From NCBI RefSeq assembly GCF_038433135.1, contig NZ_JBCDMV010000011.1, positions 24,356 through 88,355 on the forward strand: a DNA stretch of 64,000 nt. The letters run 5' to 3'. Both the position numbers and the translations under genes were made by a program. Of this stretch, positions 30,134 to 41,151 are shown piece by piece. Positions within the stretch are counted from its first letter, which is position 1. Each line of letters starts with the position of its first letter. Source of the DNA: Luteococcus sp038433135. Lineage in GTDB: Bacteria; Actinomycetota; Actinomycetes; Propionibacteriales; Propionibacteriaceae. The notes under the pieces were generated by a model that ran no database searches, had not been told where the DNA came from, and saw nothing but the letters and a program-made list of their open reading frames with translations.

Positions 30134-31117
30134 GTGAAGGACATCGTCATCTTCTCCGGAACGGCCCATCAGCAGTTGGCACAGGAGATCTGCCAGAACC
30201 TGGGCGTGCAGCTCAGCGGGGTCGACATCCGTCGTTTCAGCAATGACTGCATCCAGGCACAGCTGCTGACCAACTGCCGCCGCCGCGACGTGTACATCGT
30301 GCAGCCCCTGGTTCCCCCGACACAGGAGAACCTGATGGAGCTGCTGCTGATGATCGATGCCGCCCGCGGCGCCTCCGCCGAGTACATCACCGCCGTGATG
30401 CCGCACTATGCCTACGCGCGCAGCGACAAGAAGGACGCCAGCCGGATCTCCATGGGCGGCCGGCTGGTGGCCGACATGTTGAAGACCGCCGGTGCCACCC
30501 GCGTCCTCACCATGAGCCTGCATTCCCCGCAGGTGCAGGGATTCTTCTCCATGCCGGTGGACCAGCTGACCGCCATCGGGGTGTTGGCCGAGCACTATCA
30601 GGGCAAGGACCTGACCGATTGGGTGGTGGTCTCCCCCGACTTCGGCAATGCCAAGGAGGCGGCCACCTTCGCCCGGCTGCTCGGGCTGCCGATGGCCGTC
30701 GGCTCCAAGAAGCGGGTCTCCGACGACAAGGTGGTGATCGACTCGATCGTCGGCGACGTGGTGGGCAAGAAGGCCATCGTGATCGACGACGAGATCGCCA
30801 CCGGCGGCTCGATCCTGGAATTGCTGGACAAGCTGGAGGAGTTCGGCTGTCAGCAGGCCTCGGTCTGCACCACGCACGGCTTGTTCAACGGCAAGGCCGT
30901 CGAGCGGCTGCAGGGTCACCACATGATCACCGAGGTGGTCACCACCAACACCGTTCCGCAGGATCACCCCGACTGGACCCACCTGCAGGTGCGCAGCGTC
31001 GCCGGGCTCTTCGCCGAGGCGATCCGCCGCACCCACGACGGCAAGAGCGTCAGCAAGCTCTTCCGCGGAGTGGATCCGCAGTACGCCCCTCCGCCGCCCC
31101 GCGACGGGCTCTTCTGA
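30134..31117 (+). CDS. prs: Ribose-phosphate pyrophosphokinase (PRPP synthetase)
   Basis: A 327-residue PRPP synthetase. It transfers pyrophosphate from ATP to ribose-5-phosphate, feeding nucleotide, His and Trp synthesis. The ATP-binding region YARSDKKDASRISMG is near 95-110, the flexible loop and Arg/Lys residues follow, and the PRPP-binding loop AIVIDDEIATGGSI is near 215-228. The N-terminus (MKDIVIFSGTAHQQLAQEIC) and the C-terminal tail PQYAPPPPRDGLF are somewhat unlike typical actinobacterial Prs, so it may be a second, divergent copy. Start GTG 30134 with ribosome binding site GGAAGG; a -10 TAGTCT lies upstream. Convergent with the PIG-L gene, 15 bp apart. Confidence 0.9.
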   Translation: MKDIVIFSGTAHQQLAQEICQNLGVQLSGVDIRRFSNDCIQAQLLTNCRRRDVYIVQPLVPPTQENLMELLLMIDAARGASAEYITAVMPHYAYARSDKKDASRISMGGRLVADMLKTAGATRVLTMSLHSPQVQGFFSMPVDQLTAIGVLAEHYQGKDLTDWVVVSPDFGNAKEAATFARLLGLPMAVGSKKRVSDDKVVIDSIVGDVVGKKAIVIDDEIATGGSILELLDKLEEFGCQQASVCTTHGLFNGKAVERLQGHHMITEVVTTNTVPQDHPDWTHLQVRSVAGLFAEAIRRTHDGKSVSKLFRGVDPQYAPPPPRDGLF

Positions 31118-31132
31118 TCAACCCGGTCTGGA

Positions 31133-31933
31133 TCACCCCAGTGGAGTGAAGGGCCAGCCCTCCACCATCCCGTTCGGGTTGCCGTGCTCCCGGTAGAACT
31201 CCCGGCCGAACATGGCCGCGAAGGACGCGTCGTCGAAGCCGGTCAGCATGCCGATGTCGGTGACCTGGCTGGCGTGGCAGAGCAGCGCCTGGCGCTTCAG
31301 CGACAGCTGCGCCGAGACGTCCACCGACCAGTGGATCTCCGCCTGGGGCGTGCCCATCGGGTTGCCGTCGTCGGCCGGGCCGGTGGGGTCGAAGGCCAGC
31401 TCCATCCCCTGCTCCTTGGCGGCCTGCACCATCCGGACGGTCTCGTCACGGTTGATGGTCACCTCCAACACCCGGGGGCGACGCCTGGCCAGGGCCGCGG
31501 CCCGGTAGGCGACCGGGTGCACCTTGACGTGGTCGGGGTGGCCGTAGTTGCCATGCCAGTCATAGCCGACCAGCACGTCGGCGTCCTCCTCGTCCAGGAT
31601 CTTCGCCAGCCGAGCCGCGGCCTCGTCCAGATCCGCGGCGTGGAAGGAGCCGGGGTCGTCATTCATCTCCCAGCCGGTCATGCCGGAATCGCTGTAGCCC
31701 AGCCATTCAACCCGGGCGGTGCCCAGCACCTCGGCAGAGGCAGCGGCCTCCTTGCGTCGCCGCTCGACGATGGTCTCGCCCGGCGCCAGATCATCAGGCA
31801 CCTCGCCGTGGTCGCCATTGGTGGCATAGACCAGGACGACGCGGTCACCCTGCTGGGTGGCTCGGGCCATGGAGCCGGCGGTGCCGGAGGCCTCGTCGTC
31901 GGGGTGGGCGTGCAGGAAGACGATCGTGCTCAT
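31133..31933 (-). CDS. PIG-L family deacetylase
   Basis: A 266-residue zinc-dependent deacetylase. The metal site is in FLHAHPDDEASGTAGSMARA near residue 7 and NYGHPDHVKVHP near 137. It belongs to the LmbE/PIG-L group that includes MshB and mycothiol S-conjugate amidase, but is shorter than the latter and closest in outline to uncharacterised actinobacterial members. With an MshA-PIG-L fusion 1.6 kb away, a role in mycothiol or inositol-sugar metabolism is plausible. The start ATG 31933 (MSTIVFLHAHPDD) has GGAG upstream; MMEPM 12 bases earlier is an alternative. Divergent from the DUF456 gene across repeat-A copy 3. Confidence 0.82.
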   Translation of the reverse strand: MSTIVFLHAHPDDEASGTAGSMARATQQGDRVVLVYATNGDHGEVPDDLAPGETIVERRRKEAAASAEVLGTARVEWLGYSDSGMTGWEMNDDPGSFHAADLDEAAARLAKILDEEDADVLVGYDWHGNYGHPDHVKVHPVAYRAAALARRRPRVLEVTINRDETVRMVQAAKEQGMELAFDPTGPADDGNPMGTPQAEIHWSVDVSAQLSLKRQALLCHASQVTDIGMLTGFDDASFAAMFGREFYREHGNPNGMVEGWPFTPLG

Positions 31934-31979
31934 GGGCTCCATCATCCCACGCAGAGCAGTTGATTCCTCAATTACCCGG

Positions 31980-32085
31980 ATCTCCGAAAAGCGACCTCCG
32001 GAACCCGGTCGGTCGACCGCTTCCCGCGTGGGCTTGCTCGGCGGAGGCGAATCTGGTGGTCAATTCCCGGAATTGGTCGCCCGAC
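31980..32085. repeat. Inverted-arm repeat A, copy 3
   Basis: Left arm ATCTCCGAAAAGCGACCTCC (31980-31999), right arm GAATCTGGTGGTCAATTCCC (32049-32068) with GGAATT and the shared flank GGTCGCCCGACC. It lies between the divergent PIG-L and DUF456 genes. The -10 box TACCCT of the DUF456 gene begins 3 bp past the flank. Confidence 0.8.
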
Positions 32086-32099
32086 CCTACCCTTGAGTC

Positions 32100-32591
32100 A
32101 TGACCCCCGCCCTGATTGCCGTCATCGTTGCCATGCTCGCCCTGGTCGGGCTGTGCGGCATCATCGTCCCGGCCCTGCCCGGAAGCCTCACCGTCGGGCT
32201 GGGCGCCCTGGTCTGGGCCATCTGGGGCAACTCGTCCTGGGGTTGGGTCGCCTTCGGCGTCGCCGCAGTGCTGCTGGCCATCGGGATGGGCTCATCAATG
32301 CTGCTGACCAAGCGTGATCTGGACCGGCGCGAGATTCCGCAGTGGCCGATCTTCGTCGGGCTGGCCAGCGGCCTGGTGGGCGCCTTCGTGCTGCCGGCGC
32401 TGGGCCTGCCGATCGGCTTCGTGCTGGGCCTGTTCTGCGCCGAGCTCTTCCGGGTGCGCAATGCCTCCACCGCGCTGACCACCAGCGTCGCCGCCATCAA
32501 GACGATCGGCACCGGCATGCTGATCGAGCTGGCCTGCGCGATGACCGCCACCGCCGTGATCGGCGCCAGCGTGATCAGCGGCCTGGTCTGA
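32100..32591 (+). CDS. DUF456 membrane protein
   Basis: A 163-residue protein with about five membrane helices and the Gly-rich GIIVPALPGSLTVGLGALVW motif near residues 20-40, and LPIGFVLGLFCAELFRVRNA near 105-120, which together mark the DUF456 family. Function unknown; members are common in actinobacteria. The start ATG 32100 is leaderless: the -10 box TACCCT ends six bases before it and no ribosome binding site is present. It lies right after repeat-A copy 3 and 69 bp before the methyltransferase. Confidence 0.8.
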   Translation: MTPALIAVIVAMLALVGLCGIIVPALPGSLTVGLGALVWAIWGNSSWGWVAFGVAAVLLAIGMGSSMLLTKRDLDRREIPQWPIFVGLASGLVGAFVLPALGLPIGFVLGLFCAELFRVRNASTALTTSVAAIKTIGTGMLIELACAMTATAVIGASVISGLV

Positions 32592-32660
32592 CCGCTCCCC
32601 TTCGGCGCCGGGAGCCGAAATTCACCTGACAGGCTGCCCCGCCCGTGCTGGACTGCTGAC

Positions 32661-33521
32661 ATGAGCCAGCCACAGCAGCCCGAAGGTCAAGAAGTCAGCG
32701 TCGACTGGGATGAGGCCCGGGAGGCCAACCGTCTCAACTGGGATGACCGGGCCGCCATCCACGCCACCTCGTATGGGATCGAGGCCTATGTCACCGATCC
32801 TGAGCGCATCTCCGACCAGGTTCGGGCAGACCATGCCGTGCTCCGTGAACACCTGCCGGGTGGCAGCGTGGACGGCCTGGACTTGGTACACCTGCAGTGT
32901 CACATCGGCACTGACACCATCTCCTGGGCACGGCTCGGGGCCCGCGTCGTCGGGCTCGACCTGTCGCCGGCCTCGCTGGAGGTTGCGCGGGATCTGGCGT
33001 CGCAGGCCGGCGCCAACGTGACCTGGGTCCAGTCCGACGCGCTGGCGGCCCGAGCCGCCGTCGAGGGCAACTTCGACGTGGTCTACACCTCCATCGGGGC
33101 GATCTGCTGGCTGCCGGACCTGGATCGGTGGGCCCAGCAGATCGTGGCACTGCTGCGCCCGGGCGGACTCTTCTACATCCAGGACGGCCACCCGATGCTC
33201 TACGCCCTGGACGACACCGGCGCCGAGCCGCGAGTCAGGTACCGCTACTTCCCCACCGGTCAGGCGCAGGCCTGGGATGATCCTGGGACCTACCTCGGCG
33301 ACGGGCAAGTGGCGCATCCGCGGAGTTACGAGTGGCCGCACTCGCTGGCGGAGATCTTGGGTTCCCTGCTGCGCGCGGGGCTGGTGATCAGGCACTTCGA
33401 CGAGGGGCAGACGCTGCCGTGGCGCTTCTCCCCCGCCATGAGGGAGACCGAACGCGGCTGGATGTGGCCGACGCCGGACCAGATTCCGTGCACCTTCACC
33501 ATCGTCGCCCACAGGCCATGA
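32661..33521 (+). CDS. Class I SAM-dependent methyltransferase
   Basis: A 286-residue protein with a standard Rossmann methyltransferase core. Motif I is LQCHIGTDTISWARLGARVVGLDLSPA near residue 80, motif post-I VVGLDLS, and motif IV FDVVYTSIGAICWLPD near 137-152, followed by a His-rich tail. The substrate is not identified; relatives are annotated only as methyltransferase domain proteins (Methyltransf_25). The start ATG 32661 (MSQPQQPEGQ) has no ribosome binding site. It follows the DUF456 gene on the same strand; the ogt gene is convergent 51 bp downstream. Confidence 0.8.
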   Translation: MSQPQQPEGQEVSVDWDEAREANRLNWDDRAAIHATSYGIEAYVTDPERISDQVRADHAVLREHLPGGSVDGLDLVHLQCHIGTDTISWARLGARVVGLDLSPASLEVARDLASQAGANVTWVQSDALAARAAVEGNFDVVYTSIGAICWLPDLDRWAQQIVALLRPGGLFYIQDGHPMLYALDDTGAEPRVRYRYFPTGQAQAWDDPGTYLGDGQVAHPRSYEWPHSLAEILGSLLRAGLVIRHFDEGQTLPWRFSPAMRETERGWMWPTPDQIPCTFTIVAHRP

Positions 33522-33572
33522 CCCACCGGCCGTCAGATCAGGCCGCGGGCAGTCCAGGTGCCGCCCGTGAGG

Positions 33573-34106
33573 TCACAGCGGTTGCGGCGGCACCAGGCTC
33601 TGGCCGCTGACAAAGGCCTCGTGGCCCAGCAGCCAGGCCTTGCGGTCCTCCCCACCGGCGAAGCCGGTCAGCTTGCCGTTCGCGCCCATCACCCGGTGAC
33701 AAGGCACGATGATGCCCAGTGGGTTGCGGCCCACCGAGCCGCCCACCGGCTGCGCCAGGTTCACGTCGCCCAGCCCACGCGCGATCTGGCCATAGGTCAC
33801 GGTCTGGCCGTAGGGGATCTGGCTCAGCTGCTCCCAGACCCGAGGATCCAGCTCATTGTGGGCATGCGGCACCAGCGGCAGGTCGAAGCTGGTGCGCTGC
33901 CCGGCAAAGTACTCGGCCAGCTGGCCGGCTGCCCGCGCCAGCACGTCCTCGTCGGCCAGCGCCACCGGTTCCCCCTCGGCGGCACGCTCCGGCTGCACCC
34001 GGTGGTTGGCGAAGAAGACGCCGATCAGGTTTCCCCCCTCGGCAACCAGGGTCAGAGGGCCCAGCGGGCTGTCTACGTCGGCACGACGAATCGCTGAAGA
34101 GTTCAC
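33573..34106 (-). CDS. ogt: O6-alkylguanine-DNA alkyltransferase (Ogt)
   Basis: A 177-residue protein that transfers alkyl groups from O6-alkylguanine or O4-alkylthymine in DNA to its own cysteine. The active-site motif is IVPCHRVMG near residue 145, with the DNA-binding helix VWEQLSQIPYGQTVTYGQIA near 105 and the conserved Asn-Pro-Leu before the cysteine. The N-terminus is RRADVDSPLGPLTLVAEGG. GTG 34106 (MNSSAIRRADV) is the start; an upstream ATG is less likely because the first 35 residues are unlike the family. Divergent from the P450 gene by 64 bp, so both promoters share a short region. Confidence 0.9.
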   Translation of the reverse strand: MNSSAIRRADVDSPLGPLTLVAEGGNLIGVFFANHRVQPERAAEGEPVALADEDVLARAAGQLAEYFAGQRTSFDLPLVPHAHNELDPRVWEQLSQIPYGQTVTYGQIARGLGDVNLAQPVGGSVGRNPLGIIVPCHRVMGANGKLTGFAGGEDRKAWLLGHEAFVSGQSLVPPQPL

Positions 34107-34170
34107 GCAACCATCGTGCCATTCACCGCGATCGGGGATGATGGATGTCAGCCAGCGAGGGGGATTTCCG

Positions 34171-35378
34171 ATGACCACAGCCGAATGCCCAGTCAGCGCC
34201 CGCAAGACCAACTATCCCGGTGAAGTCACCCAGCGGGGGGTCGAGATCATCGATGGAGTCTGGCACGTCCAGGACATGGCCGTCGCCCGCCAGGTATTGC
34301 GCAGCCGGGTAACCACCCAGGCCGGATTCAACTCCGAGGCCGTGGTGATGAAGAAGCTGCGCAAGCCGATCCTGTTCAACGACGGCACCGAGCACCGCAA
34401 GCAGCGCGCCGCCATCGCCCGATACTTCGCGCCGAAGACCGTCGACGCCAACTACCACGAGCTGATGGAGCGCTACGCCGACGAGTTGATCGACGAGTTC
34501 CGCGCCGCCGGCCATGTTGATCTGGCCCAGCTCACCCTGCGCTATTCCGTGGTGGTGGCCGCCCAGGTGGTGGGGCTGACCAATTCCGATGTCGACAGGA
34601 TGGCTCGACGACTGGAACGCTTCTTCGCCACCCCGCCCGTCGCCCCCACGGTGGAGAAGGACCAGAAGGTCACCGTCCGCAGCCGCTTCGGCGCGATCGC
34701 GATGAGTGCCAAGGGCCAGCTGCCGATGCTCACCTTCCACCTGTCCGACGTCCGGCCCGCAATCAAGGCGCGCAAGGCCAAGCGGCAGGACGACGTGATC
34801 AGCCACCTGATCGATGAGGGCTATTCCGACACCGAGATCCTGATCGAGTGCGTCACCTATGCCGCCGCCGGAATGGTCACCACCCGCGAATACATCGGGA
34901 TGGCCACCTGGCACCTGCTGGAGAATGACCAGCTCCGGGCCCGCTACCTGGCCGCCGACAAGCCCGAACGGGTCCAGATCCTGCACGAGATCCTCCGGCT
35001 GGAACCGATCGTCGGGCACCTCTACCGGCGCACCGTCGACCCCCTCGAGATCACCGTCGACGGCGAGCAGCGCACCATCCCCGCCGGCGCCCTGGTGGAC
35101 CTCTACATCCGCAGCGCCAATGCCGACCCGGCCGTGGTGGGCGACGACGGGCTGCAGCTCTGCCCCGGGCGCAGCCTGCCGCCCAAGGTGGGTGACGAGG
35201 TGATCAGCTTTGGCGACGGCGGGCACAAGTGCCCCGGCAACTCGCTGGCCATCCAGGAGGCCGACGTGCTGTTGCAGCGCCTGCTGAAGCTCCCGGTACG
35301 CCTGGCGACCACGCCGGTGATCGGCTGGGACGAGTTGATCAAGGGCTACGAGGTGCGCAACATCCGCCTGGAGCTGGA

Positions 35379-35394
<16 letters not shown>
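34171..35394 (+). CDS. Cytochrome P450
   Basis: A 407-residue P450. The haem-binding loop is FGDGGHKCPGN near residue 350, the E-x-x-R of the K helix is in EILRLEP near 285. The I-helix reads AAGMVTTREY, so the usual acidic residue before Thr is replaced by Val, which is uncommon and may affect proton delivery or substrate oxidation. A hydroxylase or epoxidase of unknown substrate; it needs a ferredoxin and reductase not found nearby. ATG 34171 follows GAGGGGGA, a strong ribosome binding site. The stop lies 16 bp inside the end of the convergent uvrA-like gene, an antisense overlap. Confidence 0.88.
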
Positions 35395-37733
<2,339 letters not shown>

Positions 37734-37870
37734 CGGGATCTCCATCCATGCGGGTCGACGGTGACGGCCCGACCATCCGGGAGATTCACCGAAGACAAGT
37801 GAACCAGCTCCCACCGACAAGACACACCGGCCCGCTGGCGGGCCCTGCGCACGCTGGCGCCGAGGCCAGG

Positions 37871-37986
37871 CTTTCCGAGAATCGACCCCCAGAATCTCCC
37901 AGAACACGAGGATGGCACCGGCCAACACGGGAGAGCCATCGACGAGCAGGAATCTGGCGGTCGATTCTCGGAATTGGTCTCCCGAA
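37871..37986. repeat. Inverted-arm repeat A, copy 4
   Basis: Left arm CTTTCCGAGAATCGACCCCC (37871-37890), right arm GAATCTGGCGGTCGATTCTC (37950-37969) with GGAATT and the shared flank GGTCTCCCGAACC. Centre ~53 nt, not shared with other copies. It lies between the divergent uvrA-like and mutarotase genes. Confidence 0.8.
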
Positions 37987-38026
37987 CCACTGTTGCGCCG
38001 ACCCGCAGCGGGCTAGGTTCGCAGGC

Positions 38027-38908
38027 ATGAGCACTCACAGAACCGCCCCCGAACTCCCGCAGGGAATCACCTTCGTCAAGGATCACGGCCAGGACGCCTA
38101 CCGGATCGAAACCGAGCTGTGCACCGGCCTGGTGCACGTCAACGGCGCCCATGTCACCGAGTGGACCCCCGCCGGGCAGGATCCGGTGCTCTGGCTCAGC
38201 AAGGACGCCGTCTTCGGGCCTGGCAAGGCAATTCGCGGCGGCATCCCGATCTGCTGGCCCTGGTTCGGCCCCGGCAGGGACGGCGACCGATCCCCCGCCC
38301 ACGGCATCGCCAGGCTGCTGCCATGGAGCCTGGTCGAGGCCGACGTGAGCGAGGCGGGCGAGGCCCGACTCTCCTTTGAACTCGCCGGAGGGGAACTGCC
38401 CGAATCCGCCGGCGTCCCCGCCGATGCGACGGTGCGCTACACCGTGGGCTTCGGCTCCGTGTTGAATCTCGACCTGACCGTGACGGCCGGCGCCCAGCCG
38501 GTCAGCTATGAGGAGGCCCTGCACACCTATCTGGCGGTCGGCGATGTACACCGGGTCACTCTGGAGGGCCTGGCTGACACCCGCTACCTGGACAAGGTGG
38601 GCGATGGGGAAATCACCCAGGAGGGGCCCGTTAAATTCATCACCGAGACGGATCGGATCTACTTCTCGGACGACACCGTGAGCTTGGTGGACGACGCCTC
38701 CGGCCGCAGGATCGAGTTGCAGAAGACCAATTCCGCAAACACCGTGGTGTGGAACCCATGGGCAGACAAGGCCGCCGCAATGACCGATTTCGGCGATGAC
38801 GAGTGGCCCACGATGTGCTGCATTGAGACGGTGAACTGCCTAGCCAATGAGATTTCTCTGTCGCCGGGCGAGCAGCACACAATGTCGACGACGGTTCTTG
38901 TCCCCTAA
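38027..38908 (+). CDS. Hexose-6-phosphate mutarotase (YeaD group)
   Basis: A 293-residue protein of the aldose-1-epimerase superfamily, YeaD-like group. Signature segments: GAHVTEWTPAGQDPVLWLS near 42-60, IRGGIPICWPWFGPG near 70-85 (group hallmark), the catalytic His in EALHTYLAVGDV near 165 and the Glu/Asp near WNPWADKAAAMTDFGDDEW (235-255). It interconverts anomers of glucose-6-phosphate. Start ATG 38027: the -10 box TAGGTT ends seven bases before it with no ribosome binding site, i.e. leaderless. It follows repeat-A copy 4. A MarR gene follows downstream. Confidence 0.88.
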   Translation: MSTHRTAPELPQGITFVKDHGQDAYRIETELCTGLVHVNGAHVTEWTPAGQDPVLWLSKDAVFGPGKAIRGGIPICWPWFGPGRDGDRSPAHGIARLLPWSLVEADVSEAGEARLSFELAGGELPESAGVPADATVRYTVGFGSVLNLDLTVTAGAQPVSYEEALHTYLAVGDVHRVTLEGLADTRYLDKVGDGEITQEGPVKFITETDRIYFSDDTVSLVDDASGRRIELQKTNSANTVVWNPWADKAAAMTDFGDDEWPTMCCIETVNCLANEISLSPGEQHTMSTTVLVP

Positions 38909-39048
38909 TTTGGGGACAACGTCGAATAGCTCACCCACCAAGACTTTTGCGCTCGTCAGGCGTGTTTTTGTTTGGTGAATGAACAGTTGAAGCATTGTTT
39001 AACATTGCCAACGCCTTCTTTCACCACTCTGGTGGATAGCCTGTAGTG

Positions 39049-39540
39049 GTGCAGTCACCAGAACAACCATCCAAGGTCGTCCAGCTGAGCGATGAACTTC
39101 GCCGGCTGTGCGGCGCCAGCGAGCATCTCATTCACGCCTGCGCGGAGGAGCAGGGGATCTATCTCACCGATTTCCGAGCCTTGCTGCTGATCCGTAGCGC
39201 CCAGCACGAGGACCGGACCCTGACCGCGGGCGAGCTTGCGGGTGCCCTGAACCTGAGCAGCGGCGCCGTGACCTACCTGGTGGAACGGCTGACCCAGTCC
39301 GGGCATGTGATTCGACAGGTGGATCCCCAGGACCGGCGCCGGGTACTGCTGCGCGGCACCGAGCGCGGCCTTGAGGTGGCGGACACCTTCTTCCAGCCGA
39401 TGTACGACTCCTTGGCGCCGTTGAGCAGTCAGATCGACGACAGCCAGATGATCCGGCTGATCGGGGTCCTGGGGCAGATCCACCAGAACCTGAACCAGCA
39501 CGCCAAGCAGGTGCGCAGCAATCAGGGCATCGCCTCCTGA
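39049..39540 (+). CDS. MarR-family transcriptional regulator
   Basis: A 163-residue winged-helix protein. LTDFRALLLIRSAQHEDRTL (near 33-52) and the recognition helix LNLSSGAVTYLVERLTQSGHV near 65-85, then the wing QVDPQDRRRVLLRGT near 88-102, are all typical of MarR. The effector is unknown. GTG 39049 is chosen because the -10 box TAGCCT (39037-39042) lies six bases before it, as in other leaderless genes here; GTG 39046 is the alternative. Upstream lies an AT-rich region with TTGAAGCATTGTTTAACATT, possibly a promoter. Downstream is the VanZ-like gene. Confidence 0.87.
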   Translation: MQSPEQPSKVVQLSDELRRLCGASEHLIHACAEEQGIYLTDFRALLLIRSAQHEDRTLTAGELAGALNLSSGAVTYLVERLTQSGHVIRQVDPQDRRRVLLRGTERGLEVADTFFQPMYDSLAPLSSQIDDSQMIRLIGVLGQIHQNLNQHAKQVRSNQGIAS

Positions 39541-39560
39541 CCTGCCGCTAACCTTCGACG

Positions 39561-39962
39561 GTGAGCACCTCCCGCCCCCTTGGGCTCTCCCGACGCGGCT
39601 GGCTGGCCCTGGCCCTGCTCAGCCTGCTGATCCAGCTGTGGCTGCTCTATTCCGCACGGCCGCCGACGCCGGTGAGCTTCCCGTACTCGGACAAGCTGGC
39701 CCACTTCTGCATGTTCGGAGGTGTCGCCGGACTCTTCGTCCTGGCGGGGGTGCGCCGCAGCTGGGTGTTGTTGGCCAGCCTGGCGCACGCCGCGGTCAGC
39801 GAACTCGTCCAGTGGCGAGGGATTCACGGCCGCAGCGGCTCCCCGTGGGACTTCCTGGCCGATGTTGCGGGGATTGCCGCGGCCCTGTGGCTGGCGAGTC
39901 GCATCCGCGCCTGGCGCCCGGACCAGCACAGCAATCCGCTACGGCACATTCCCCGTCGCTGA
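39561..39962 (+). CDS. VanZ-like membrane protein
   Basis: A 133-residue protein with four membrane helices. The VanZ pattern is SDKLAHFCMFGGVAGLF near 43-60 and SELVQWRGIHGRSGSPWDFLADVAGIAAAL near 80-108 with the conserved Glu, Gly and Asp residues. VanZ itself confers low-level teicoplanin resistance, but most VanZ-domain proteins are of unknown role in envelope maintenance. GTG 39561 is leaderless: the -10 box TAACCT ends six bases before it. It ends with a perfect bidirectional terminator shared with the convergent alcohol dehydrogenase. Confidence 0.78.
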   Translation: MSTSRPLGLSRRGWLALALLSLLIQLWLLYSARPPTPVSFPYSDKLAHFCMFGGVAGLFVLAGVRRSWVLLASLAHAAVSELVQWRGIHGRSGSPWDFLADVAGIAAALWLASRIRAWRPDQHSNPLRHIPRR

Positions 39963-39970
39963 GCACCGAC

Positions 39971-40009
39971 ACAACAGGGCACCCCGGCATTGCCGGGGTG
40001 CCCTGTTGT
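39971..40009. terminator. Bidirectional rho-independent terminator
   Basis: ACAACAGGGCACCCCGGCA (39971-39989) and TGCCGGGGTGCCCTGTTGT (39991-40009) are perfect 19-bp complements with a one-base centre. It lies between the VanZ (stop 39962) and alcohol dehydrogenase (stop 40022) genes. Confidence 0.9.
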
Positions 40010-40021
40010 TCGTGCGGACGA

Positions 40022-41071
40022 TCAGAAGGTGGAGGTGTCGATCACGTAGCGGTAGCGCACCTGGGAGTTGACCACCTTGTCGTAGGCCTCGGTGATGTCC
40101 TCGCCGCCAATCAGCTCCACCTGCGGCGCGATGCCGTGCTCACCGCAGAAGTCCAGCATCTCCTGGGTCTCCGCGATGCCGCCGATGTTGGAGCCGGCAA
40201 AGATCTTGTTGCCGATGATCAGGCTGAACACGGCCAGGTCGACGGGCTTCTCCGGGGCCCCGACATTGACCAGCGCCCCGCCCACCTTGAGGGTGCCGAG
40301 CAGGGCATCGACGTCGTAGTCAGCGCTGATGGTGGACAGCACCAGGTCAAAGGTGCCGCGCAGGCTCTTCAGCGTGCCCTCCTCGCTGGTGGCGTAGTAG
40401 TGGGTGGCGCCGAACTTCTTGCCGTCGGCCTCCTTGCTCATGGTCTGGCTGATCACGCTGACCTCGGCGCCCATGGCGGCGGCGATCTGCACGCCCATGT
40501 GACCCAGACCACCCATGCCGACCACGGCAACCTTCTTGCCCGGGCCGGCACCCCAGCGCTTCAGCGGCGAGTATGTGGTGATGCCGGCGCACAGCAGCGG
40601 CGCCGCGGCCTCGAAGGGGATCTCGTCGGGAATCCGGCAGACATAGTCCTGCTCGACGGTGATGCCCTGGCTGTAGCCACCGGCGGTCGGCAGGCCGTCG
40701 CGGCCGATGGAGTCGTAGGTCATCACGACGGGTTTCTCGGTGGAGGTGCAGAACTGCTCCTGGCCCTGCTCGCAGTACTCGCACTCGCCGCAGGAGTCGA
40801 CGAAGCAGCCGACGCCCACCTTGTCGCCCACCTGGAACTTGGTCACCTCGGAACCCACCTGCGTGACGACGCCAGCCAGCTCGTGGCCGGGGACCAGCGG
40901 GAAGGTGACCGAGCCCCACTCCTCGCGGGCGGTGTGGATGTCGGAGTGGCAGATGCCGGCGTACTTCACCTCGAAGAAGACCTCGGTGGGGCCGGGCTCG
41001 CGCCGGGTGATGGTGGTCTTGTGGAACTGGCAGGACTTGTCGTCGGTGGCATAGGCCAGGACTTCAGGCAT
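40022..41071 (-). CDS. Zinc-dependent NAD(P)-alcohol dehydrogenase (AdhC/YahK type)
   Basis: A 349-residue medium-chain dehydrogenase. Catalytic zinc ligands are Cys in YAGICHSDIHTAREEW near 38 and His in PGHELAGVV near 60; the structural zinc Cys cluster is DSCGECEYCEQGQEQFC near 90-105. The NAD(P) loop is VVGMGGLGHMGVQIA near 180. The group (cinnamyl alcohol and yahK-like aldehyde reductases) prefers NADPH and reduces a wide range of aldehydes. The start is ATG 41071 (MPEVLAYATDD) with AAGGAGC eight bases upstream. Convergent with the VanZ gene. Confidence 0.92.
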   Translation of the reverse strand: MPEVLAYATDDKSCQFHKTTITRREPGPTEVFFEVKYAGICHSDIHTAREEWGSVTFPLVPGHELAGVVTQVGSEVTKFQVGDKVGVGCFVDSCGECEYCEQGQEQFCTSTEKPVVMTYDSIGRDGLPTAGGYSQGITVEQDYVCRIPDEIPFEAAAPLLCAGITTYSPLKRWGAGPGKKVAVVGMGGLGHMGVQIAAAMGAEVSVISQTMSKEADGKKFGATHYYATSEEGTLKSLRGTFDLVLSTISADYDVDALLGTLKVGGALVNVGAPEKPVDLAVFSLIIGNKIFAGSNIGGIAETQEMLDFCGEHGIAPQVELIGGEDITEAYDKVVNSQVRYRYVIDTSTF

Positions 41072-41151
41072 GGGAGTGCTCCTTGATGGGGTGTGTCGGG
41101 CACTCCCCATTCTTGCCCCCGGGGCAAGCGCCCGGGTGAACGGCCCGCGAA

